Under the pieces are notes generated by a model that was not told the DNA's origin, ran no database searches, and saw only the letters and a list, made by a program, of their open reading frames with translations. 64,000 bases of DNA from NCBI GenBank assembly GCA_963768715.1, contig CAVYJC010000005.1:186001-250000 (forward strand), written 5' to 3'. Both the position numbers and the translations under genes were made by a program. This DNA comes from DATKEJ01 sp963768715. Its GTDB lineage: Bacteria > Bacteroidota > Rhodothermia > Rhodothermales > DATKEJ01. Positions 8,001-15,300 of the stretch are shown one piece after another. Every line of letters begins with the position of its first letter. Position 1 is the first letter of the stretch.

Positions 8001-8245
8001 TCCTCGATGCTTAGGTGATCGAATCGGAGGTTGAGGGAGCGTTGCGACAGAGATGAGGGGACTTCGCCGGCCTCCAGCGTTTGAGCGGTGACGGGGGCAA
8101 CCGAAATGATGAATAATGAATAATGAATAATGAATAATGGCAGCCATATCGGAAGCGATCGCTGAGCCGCTGTCGGTGTGTATCCCGCACCGTCTAAACC
8201 ACGCCGGCGGAAGCCATTCCACGTTCCGTATTCATCGTTCATCAT
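5009..8245 (-). CDS. K1 histidine kinase, sensor plus HisKA part (frameshifted, lacks GAF)
   Basis: Encodes a signal sequence, about 14 propeller blades (e.g. 'GYVWFATQDGINRYDG'), a Y_Y_Y domain, a transmembrane helix, a coiled coil and HisKA with 'GQLTAGIAHEIKNPL', then runs out of frame near 5060. Unlike the other copies, it goes straight from the transmembrane coiled coil ('EKELAQAREIKKAYEELEE') to the H-box, with no GAF-like domain. The first ATG (8245) is preceded by AGGA and lies 9 bases after the K2 stop. The signal-peptide core 'PLFIIHYSLFIISV' is encoded by a 7-bp tandem repeat. The HisKA-HATPase linker ('HSRGGEGE', 'MRARDSDFN') is most like that of K14 at the other end of the array. 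It is last in the transcription order. Confidence 0.85.
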   Translation of the reverse strand: MMNDEYGTWNGFRRRGLDGAGYTPTAAQRSLPIWLPLFIIHYSLFIISVAPVTAQTLEAGEVPSSLSQRSLNLRFDHLSIEDGLSQSMVFDVLQDRAGYVWFATQDGINRYDGYEIKNYYTQPFDSTSLPDTWQTSLMEDSDGHIWVGGQGVISRMDPATGSFTRYYFPVEDSTQYVQAIVTSMVQDGTGAIWAGTVGLGLQRLDPSDGPDFVTYRHDPDDSESIPSGGVFDLLVDSDGGLWINASRGLSRMRPDAPGRFERFLDNEPPSQDRIMLRGLLERTEEPGVLWVGHHDGLVRLDVATRETRTFPTSKRSPSGVGDILRDPTDPGIIWVALEEGIARFDLRSGGFFSYVHDDVNDHSISPGTPMRLGTDRSGTVWVGTRDHGVDRFRPSSIGFETVGAKPGSESLFARHEVRQMFLDRNNVLWVVSRFENEWRLTALDRTTGRSQTFMHDPGDPRSLPEGRIEGIFEDSRGDFWLGGTGVLCRLDRDRGSFRHFRHDRSDPTSITDGLLFFMLEDRSGFLWITTSTGLERMDLRNPGVFKHFVHDPNDPATLSSNNLIKVAQDASGYIWTSSLNGVNRMDPTTGKVTRYQHDPNDRSSLASDRVWDVMVPKLDPGVVWVSGFGLSRLDVATGTFRLYTTEDGLPNNTVYGALEDDRGMIWVSTNNGLSRFDPATETFRNYGLEAGLQSLEFNGESFHKGYNGELFFGGINGLNAFFPNSLSESTTEPETRIVDIRVAGRPLAEASDVALETPVPFLQEMTLGPEQKDLSFVFNSFHYKHPEKNEYKYLLEGFNDDWVNSGTRRTASFANLDPGDYTLFVKAANSDGVWDEKGASLRIHVLPPWWRTWWAYGLYLICFVAGALGIDRFQRHRLLEKERQRSREKELAQAREIKKAYEELEETHKNLKRTQDQLVHAEKMASLGQLTAGIAHEIKNPLNFVNNFSDMSRELAIELEQEIESRRDTLPDDFVEDVEDILQSLKLNAEKIYEHGRRADNIVYGMLQHSRGGEGERQEIDLNALLEEYFNLAYHGMRARDSDFNATLVRDYDDSVGKVECRATGPRPRVPQSDRKRV
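8109..8136. repeat. 7-bp tandem repeat (4 x ATGAATA) encoding the K1 signal-peptide core
   Basis: Four exact copies of ATGAATA on the plus strand lie inside the K1 reading frame. Read on the minus strand, they encode alternating Ile/Phe/His/Tyr/Ser/Leu, forming the hydrophobic core of the predicted signal peptide. Because the unit is 7 bp, loss or gain of one unit would change the frame. Confidence 0.85.
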
Positions 8246-8254
8246 TTCCTGACC

Positions 8255-10912
8255 TCAGACCGGAAGCCGTACTGTGAAGGTCGATCCTTCCCCTTCCGCC
8301 GACTCGACGTCGAGCGTTCCCCCATGGCCCTTCGTCACGATGTCGTAACTCATTGATAATCCTAGACCTGTACCGGAGCCCGTAGGCTTGGTCGTAAAGA
8401 AGGGCTCGAAGACCCTGGCTTTGACCTTATCGGGGATTCCCGGGCCGTTGTCCCGCACGCGGATTTCGACGTGATTGTCCCTCCTCAAAGAATAGACGTA
8501 CACAGTTGGGGCGCCTTTGTTGGCGCCGTGTTCCTTCAAGACGTCGAATGCATTGGAAAGAAGATTCATGAAGACGCGTCCGATGTCCTGCGGCACGACG
8601 TCGACCTGGCCGACGGCTTCGTCGTAGGAGCGCTCGACGTGGACTTCTAGTCCGGGGTTTCGCGCTTCGAGTCCGTGGACGGCCAGCGTCACGTATTCAT
8701 CGAGGAGCTCGTTCAAATCGATGGATGCACGTTCGCCCTCGCCGACCTTCGAGTGCTCGAGCATGTTCTTGACAATCGAGTCGGCGCGCTTGCCGTGTTC
8801 GCCAATTTTCGCGGCATTCATCTGAAGGCTATGGAGGAGCCCTTCGACTTCGGCCGCTTTGTCGGCCGGCAAATCTTTCTTCAGCTCCGCAATTTCTGCG
8901 GCAAGTTCATTCGCCAATTCGGCGGTGACCTCGGAGAAGTTGTTGACGAAGTTCAGCGGATTCTTGATCTCGTGGGCGATGCCCGCCGTCAGCTGACCGA
9001 GAGAGGCCATCTTTTCCGACTGAATGAGACGGTCTTGCGTGGAACGGAGGTTGTCGAGCGTCGCCTGGAGATCTTCCAGGATGCTCGTCTTGATGAAGGC
9101 AGATTGGATGTGCTCGCGCAGCCGCTCCAACAGTGCAACGTCCCCTTTTTCGAATGCGTCAGAGTCGGTGAGGTTGTCGAAAACGAGGTAGGCACGCACG
9201 TCACCGTCTACTACGACCCGAAGCACAAGAAACGAGGCGACCTTGCCGAAATCGGCCATCTCTTCGGTGCCAACGCGTTCCGCCACGTTCTTGGCGACGA
9301 AGATGTTCTTGCCCACCTCTTCGGCTTGTTCGACGTAGCGCTGATGTGCCTGTTTGGGAGTGAGGCGAATGTGTTCCATTTCGGCCACATCCCAGCCCGA
9401 ACTGGCGCTCACATGGAAGAGATCGTCCGACTGACGGACCAGCGCCGTCGATTTCTCGACGCCGGGAATGACGCGCGACTCCTCCAGAATCTTGGTCAGC
9501 AGACGCCGGAAGCTCGTCTCCTGGTTGATCGCCTCGACGATCGTGTGGCTCTGCTCGAGTTGGTCGTTGCTTTCCTTGAGTTCTGCCGTACGCTTTTCGA
9601 CCTCCCCTTCAAGCTTTCGAGCGCGATCCTCTATCTGGCGAACGCGAGCGGTGTACCCTCCATAAAGCAGCCCCACGAATCCAACCAGGACAAGCAACCG
9701 GAACCACCAGGTGGCCCAAAATGGAGGTTCCACCACCACATGAATGGAGGCCCCTGTCTCGTTCCAGACCCCGTCGCTATTGGCCGCTTTTACGTGGAAG
9801 GTGTATTCCCCAGGGGCCAGATTGGTGAACGAAGCCGTCCGCTTGCCTCCAACGTACACCCAGTCGTCGTTGAAACCATCGAGTTTGTAGGCATACTGAT
9901 TCCCCGAAGGATTGGCATAGTGAAACGCCACGAAATCGAAGGTGACGTCCTTCTGGGAATAGTCGAGGTGAATCTCTTTCGTGTCCGCCAGCGGCTTGTC
10001 CAGCTTTACGGCCCCCGTCTCCTTGACGCTCTTGTTGAAGAGCTTGAGATCGACCAATTGGACTTCCGGTGCGTTCAGGTTGTCGGACAACTCGTTTGGA
10101 AAGAACGCGTTCAGTCCGTTTGGCCCTCCGATGAACATCTCGCCGGAACGGCTCTTGTGATAGGCAAACTGATCGAACTCCAGGCCTTGCAAGCCGATCT
10201 CGACGCCGTATGTCTTGAAGGCTTTTGTCTCCGGATCAAAACGTGATAGCCCGTGATTGGTCGTGATCCATAGACGGCCGAGATCGTCTTCAAGCATTCC
10301 GTAGATCACGTTGTTTGCCAGACCATCCCGTTCGGTGAAGCGCTGGAACTTGCCGGAGCGCACATCGAGCCGGCTCAGGCCTCCGCCTGCCGTTCCTGCC
10401 CAGATGACTCCGGACTCGCGCCGGCGCTCGACAACGACGTTGACCTGCCTCGCACTCAGACTCATCGGATCGTCCGGATCGTGCTTGTAGTGCGTCGCTT
10501 TACCGGATTCCGGATCGAAGCGATCGAGGCCGGTATACGTGCCGAGCCACAGGAATCCGGCGAGACCTTCGACAATCGAAGTGACGCCGCTCGAGACGGA
10601 CGTGGAATCCTTCGGATCATTCACATACTGATCGAATTTCCCGAAAGCATCTCGGTTGCATTCTGGCAAGGCCCCGGGTCGCGCCAAACCAGACAGTGCC
10701 TGAGCGATCCTCTGCGAACGAGCGAGCAGAGCCGGGAATCGCTCGGGATCATCCCTGTCGGCTCGAAAATGTCGGAACCGGCCGGTCGATCGGTCGAGCA
10801 GGTCAACACCCAAGTCGGTTCCAACCCAGAGACGTCCTTTGCCGTCCTCGAAAATAGCATCCACCGTCCCCGGATCGAGGCTCGATTCATCTCCGGATCG
10901 ATGCTCGGTACT
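8255..10912 (-). CDS. K2 histidine kinase, second propeller through kinase core
   Basis: C-terminal 886 codons of K2: the last seven or so blades, Y_Y_Y ('PGEYTFHVKAANSDGVWNE'), transmembrane helix, coiled coil, GAF-like domain ('NQETSFRRLLTKILEESRV'), H-box, N box 'NLLSNAFDVL', 'DNGPGIP' and 'GSGTGLGLSMSYD'. It joins the N-terminal part out of frame at about 10,901-10,912 (one extra base). A further hidden double shift at about 10,657-10,743 garbles one blade: the correct frame there reads 'EDRSGTVWFGATRGLARM', while this frame reads nonsense. The stop at 8255 is 9 bases before the K1 start, indicating co-translation. Confidence 0.8.
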   Translation of the reverse strand, partial: STEHRSGDESSLDPGTVDAIFEDGKGRLWVGTDLGVDLLDRSTGRFRHFRADRDDPERFPALLARSQRIAQALSGLARPGALPECNRDAFGKFDQYVNDPKDSTSVSSGVTSIVEGLAGFLWLGTYTGLDRFDPESGKATHYKHDPDDPMSLSARQVNVVVERRRESGVIWAGTAGGGLSRLDVRSGKFQRFTERDGLANNVIYGMLEDDLGRLWITTNHGLSRFDPETKAFKTYGVEIGLQGLEFDQFAYHKSRSGEMFIGGPNGLNAFFPNELSDNLNAPEVQLVDLKLFNKSVKETGAVKLDKPLADTKEIHLDYSQKDVTFDFVAFHYANPSGNQYAYKLDGFNDDWVYVGGKRTASFTNLAPGEYTFHVKAANSDGVWNETGASIHVVVEPPFWATWWFRLLVLVGFVGLLYGGYTARVRQIEDRARKLEGEVEKRTAELKESNDQLEQSHTIVEAINQETSFRRLLTKILEESRVIPGVEKSTALVRQSDDLFHVSASSGWDVAEMEHIRLTPKQAHQRYVEQAEEVGKNIFVAKNVAERVGTEEMADFGKVASFLVLRVVVDGDVRAYLVFDNLTDSDAFEKGDVALLERLREHIQSAFIKTSILEDLQATLDNLRSTQDRLIQSEKMASLGQLTAGIAHEIKNPLNFVNNFSEVTAELANELAAEIAELKKDLPADKAAEVEGLLHSLQMNAAKIGEHGKRADSIVKNMLEHSKVGEGERASIDLNELLDEYVTLAVHGLEARNPGLEVHVERSYDEAVGQVDVVPQDIGRVFMNLLSNAFDVLKEHGANKGAPTVYVYSLRRDNHVEIRVRDNGPGIPDKVKARVFEPFFTTKPTGSGTGLGLSMSYDIVTKGHGGTLDVESAEGEGSTFTVRLPV

Positions 10913-12350
10913 GCGTCGCCCTTCCGGCCGACCGGTCCATGGCGGTGAGCCAATTATTGTTCGCCTTGTCCACGCTGCCTGCCCAGAGTATCCCATCCCG
11001 CGACTCGAAAATCCCCCAAACGGAGCTTCCGGGCAGGTGTGCACCGTCAGGCCGGTCGCTCGCCCGATAATAGGCGAACGTAACCGATGCCGGATTGAAC
11101 CTGCTGACACCCTGGTCCTGCGATCCGACCCAAACGATTCCTGATCGATCGGTAAAGACGGAGATGTTCGAGTCTGTAAGTAGGCTGTTCGGGTTGTCCT
11201 TGTCGGCGTGGTAAACAACGAACCGCTTGGCGCGGACGTCGAATCGGCCGAGCCCTCCTCCCCACGTTGGGACCCAGAGAATGCTGGGATTGACCGGGTC
11301 CTGCGCCAACTTCCAGGTTGTATTCGGACCACCGGCACTCTTGTCTTCCGGGTGCATGACGAACCGCTCGGTCTCCCTCGTATCGGCCCTTATCCGTACA
11401 ATGCCGTTCGCTGTCCCCAACCAGAGAACGCCAGGCTCTTCCGGTCGCTCCAGAAAGCCGTAAGACTCGTTGTCGTAAAAGCCCATACCTCGCGCCGGAT
11501 GCTCTGCATCCTCACTTAGAACGTGATCGAAACTCCCCGGATGCTGCCGGTCGGTAATCGAGACGCCGTTCGCCGTACCGATCCAGATGGTGCCGGAGCT
11601 GTCCTCGAAGACCGAGTAAACGCGATTGTCGCTGAGACTGTGCTCGTCCTTTGGATCGTGATGGAATCGCTGGAAGACACCAGGATTATCGGGATCCATC
11701 ACACTCAGCCCGTTGTTCGTTGCCGCCCACAATTTCCCTTCGGAATCGAACTTCACGGCCCAGACAAAGTCCCCCGAAAGACTGGTCGAATCCTTGTCGT
11801 CGTGACGGTAGTAGGTGAATTTCTCCGTCAGCGGATCGAGCCGGTACAAGCCATTGGCATTTCCGACCCACAACGCTCCGTCGGCGGCTTCGTCCATGCC
11901 AACGCTGAATCCGGCGCCGAGCGAAGAGTCGTCGAAAGGCTCATGGGTGAAGGTCTTTACCTCGAGCCCGTCGTAGCGATTCAGTCCGTCCTGCGTTGTG
12001 AACCACATGAACCCGCGGCTGTCCTGGAAGATGTTGTGGATCGTGCTCTGCGAGAGACCGTCTTCGATGGTCAGGTGATCGAAGTGGGGGGAAATGCTGC
12101 GCGCCGAGAGCGGCGTGGGGATCTCCTGTTGACCAAGCTGCTGCGCGGTCACGGGCGCGACCGCGAATGCAAAAATCAAAATTGAAAATGCAAATTTGCG
12201 TGCGGAGTCCGGTGTCCGGAGTCCGGCGAAATGTGGAACGGTCTCCTCTCGGATTCGCTTTGCCCTCAGAGTCAGCGGCATTTTGCGATTTGAATTTTGC
12301 ATTTTGATCTCTGGATCCCCGCCTGCGCGGGGATGACAACTGTGGCTCAC
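10887..12350 (-). CDS. K2 histidine kinase, N-terminal sensor part (frameshifted)
   Basis: 487 codons, starting at a GTG that overlaps the K3 stop (GTGA). The first 50 or so residues derive from dispersed repeats ('CHPRAGGDP', 'MQNSNRKM'). They are followed by a repeat-derived export segment 'RKFAFSILIFAFAVAPVTAQ' and then propeller blades such as 'GFMWFTTQDGLNRYDG' and 'GIVWVGSQDQGVSRFNP'. The frame ends prematurely at 10,887, while homology continues in the next frame. An internal ATG at the 'MQNSNRKM' motif is an alternative start. Confidence 0.8.
   Translation of the reverse strand: MSHSCHPRAGGDPEIKMQNSNRKMPLTLRAKRIREETVPHFAGLRTPDSARKFAFSILIFAFAVAPVTAQQLGQQEIPTPLSARSISPHFDHLTIEDGLSQSTIHNIFQDSRGFMWFTTQDGLNRYDGLEVKTFTHEPFDDSSLGAGFSVGMDEAADGALWVGNANGLYRLDPLTEKFTYYRHDDKDSTSLSGDFVWAVKFDSEGKLWAATNNGLSVMDPDNPGVFQRFHHDPKDEHSLSDNRVYSVFEDSSGTIWIGTANGVSITDRQHPGSFDHVLSEDAEHPARGMGFYDNESYGFLERPEEPGVLWLGTANGIVRIRADTRETERFVMHPEDKSAGGPNTTWKLAQDPVNPSILWVPTWGGGLGRFDVRAKRFVVYHADKDNPNSLLTDSNISVFTDRSGIVWVGSQDQGVSRFNPASVTFAYYRASDRPDGAHLPGSSVWGIFESRDGILWAGSVDKANNNWLTAMDRSAGRATQYRASIRR
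12168..12346. repeat. Junction repeat block K3/K2 (inverted A/T arms plus palindromic unit)
   Basis: The left A/T arm (about 12,168-12,200) encodes the K2 signal core on the minus strand. Next come a GTCCGGAGTCCGG motif, the right arm (about 12,279-12,306, inverted relative to the left), and a palindromic unit ATCCCCGCCTGCGCGGGGAT (12,315-12,334). All of it lies within the open reading frame of K2. Confidence 0.75.
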
Positions 12351-15300
12351 ACCGGTAGTCTCACGACAAAAGTTGCACCCTGTCCTTCTTCCGACTCCAC
12401 GTCCAGCGTCCCGCCATGTCCTTTAGTAACAATATCATATGCCATACTGAGGCCAAGTCCTGTGCCTGATCCCGTGGGCTTCGTCGTAAAGAACGGCTCG
12501 AAGATGCGGGCACGGACTTTTTCGGGGATGCCCGGGCCATTGTCTTTCACTCGAATCTCTACGGCCCCGTCAACTTTCGCCGTGCTGACCGAGACCGTCG
12601 GTGTGCCGTTCCGCGCGCCGTGCTCCTTCAGGGCATCGAAAGCATTGCTAAGCAGGTTCATAAAGACGCGGCCCATGTCCTGCGGCACGACGTCGACTCT
12701 TCCCACCGACTCGTCGTAGCTGCGCTCGACGTCGACTTCGAAACCGCCGCCGCGCGCTTCGAGTCCGTGTCGGGCGAGCGTGACGTACTCGTCGAGCAGC
12801 TCGTTCAGATCCGTGGTCGAGCGCTCTCCCTCACCCACCTTGGAATGCTCGAGCATGTTCGTCACGATGGCATCGGCGCGTTTGCCATGCTCGCCGATCT
12901 TCTTCGCGTTGAGCGAAAGGCTCTCGACGATGCTTGCCAGCTCCTCGAGCTTGTCGGCCGGAAGCTCCTGCTTCAGGCGATCCATTTCTTCCGTCAGCTC
13001 GGTCGCCAATTCGGCAGTCATGTCGGAAAAGTTGTTCACGAAGTTGAGTGGATTCTTGATCTCGTGTGCGATTCCGGCTGTCAACTGACCGAGCGAGGCC
13101 ATCTTCTCGGATTGGATCAGGCGATCCTGGGTGGTACGTAGGTCGTCTAGCGTGTGTTGGAGGTCCTCGAGGATGCTCGTCTTGATGAAGGCGGACTGAA
13201 TGTGCTCGCGCAACCGTTCGAGCAACGCAACGTCTCCCTGATCAAACGCGTCGGGATCGGTAAGATTGTCGAAAACGAGGTAGGCCCTGACGTCCCCCTC
13301 CACCATGACGCGGAGCACCAGGAAGGAGGCGACTTTCCCGAAATCGGCCATCTTCTCCATACCCGCGCGCTCCGTCACGTTCTTCGCAACGAAAATGTTT
13401 TTTCCAACTTCTTCGGATTCCTCCACGTATCGCTGGTGTGCCTGTTTGGGAGTCAGCGAGATGTGCTGCATTTCGCCTACGTCCCAACCCGAGCTGGCGC
13501 GAACATGAAAGAGATCATCCGGCAGCCGAACCAGCGCCGTCGCTTTTTCGACCCCTGGAATGACACGCGCCTCCTCCATGATTTTCGTCAACAGCCGTCG
13601 GAAGCTCGTCTCCTGGTTGATCGCCTCGACGATCGTGTGGCTCTGCTCGAGCTGCTCGTTGGTCAGCTCGAGGCGCTCCTTGCTTTCGTTGAGCTCGGCT
13701 GTCCGTTTGTCCACTTCGGATTCCAAGGCACGATTCCGCTCTGCAATCTGGCGTACACGGAAAGCGTAGCCCGCATACAGCAATCCTCCGAAGCCTAAAA
13801 CGGCCAGCAAGCGGAACCACCAGGTTGCCCAGAACGGCGGCGTAATTGTGAGATGCAGCGAGGTGCCTTCCTCGTTCCAGACGCCGTCGCTGTTCGCCGC
13901 CTTGACGCGAAAAATGTATTCGCCCGGTGAGAGGTTCGTGAAGGAGGCTGTGCGCTGATTCCCCGTGTAGACCCAGTCGTCGTTGAATCCCTCCAACCTG
14001 TAAGCGAACGAATTGCTGCCCGGATCGGCATAATGGAAGGCAACAAAGTCAAAAGTGACCTCCTTCTGGGAATAGTCGAGCGTAATCTCGTGCGTGTCTT
14101 CTATTGGGTGGTCCAGCTTCACGACCCCCGAGTCCGTAATGCTCCGATTGAAAAGCTTCAGGTCGACGACGGCCACCTGCGGAGGCGTCATGTTGTCGGC
14201 GAGCTGATTCGGATAGAAGGCATTGAGCCCATTCACGCCACCGAAGAACAGTTCGCCCGAGCGACTCCTGTAGTACGAGCTGCCGTTGAACTCGAGCGAC
14301 TGGAGGCCTATCTCCAGTCCGTAGTTGCGAAAAGTCTCCGTGTCCGGATTAAATCGTGAGATGCCGTGGTTCGTGCTCATCCAGAGCAATCCGTTCTCGT
14401 CTTCGAGGATGCCGTAGACGACGTTGTTCGCGAGCCCGTCGCGATCTGTATAGAAGCGGATATCACCTGTGCTTGCATCCAGTCTGTTCAGTCCTCCTCC
14501 TTGCGTTCCAAACCAGATGATCCCCGGCTCTCGCTGGCGCTCGACAATGCTGTTGATATTTGGTGCGCTCGGCGACTTCGGATCGTTCGGGTCATGAATC
14601 CACGCTTCCACTCTTCCACTTTCCGGATTAAAGCGCAGTACACCCGAGTCCGTGGCGACCCAAATGAATCCTGCGAGGTCCTCGACCAGTTCCCTGGCAT
14701 GGAGACTGACGTCGGATCCAAGTCGCGTCGTATCGCGGAGAGGATATCTGTAGAAACGATCGTTTTCACGATCGTAACGGTTCAGGACGCCCTGCGCGTC
14801 TCCAAACCAGAGATTGCCCAGCCGGTCCTCCATTATCGACGGAGCGGAACCCGATATGGAGTGTTCATCCTTTGGATCCGTACGATAGTGCTTGAATCTG
14901 CCGGTCCGGCGATCGAGTCGATCCGTACCGCCGCGGGCATTGATCCATACGTACCCGAAACGATCCTCCACGATCGCGACTGGGTTAGCGGCACTTTTCG
15001 CATGCGGATTGGCGGCATTCGGCCGATAATAGGTCGCTTTCCCCGCTGATCGATCCAGTGCCGTCAGTGTTCCGTCATTCGTTCCTACCCAGAGGAAGCC
15101 GTCTCGCGTCTCAGAAATGCCCCATGCCGATTTGTCAGGAAGGGAATTCGGATCGGCCGCATTCGACCGTAGGTGCTCCACGCCTGCCTGAGAGGGATTG
15201 AAGCGATCGACACCCGACTGTTGCGTTCCCGCCCAGACCATGCCCGATCGATCGGCAAAAACGGCCTGGACGACGTTGCTGCTCAGGCTATTGGGGTTGC

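Noticed and set aside
8675..10246. Long plus-strand open frame (about 520 codons) opposite K2
   Set aside because: It is an antisense shadow of the kinase half. Equivalent frames recur opposite the other copies (for example 39,754-41,364) with translations dictated by the conserved sense codons, and have no independent start signals.
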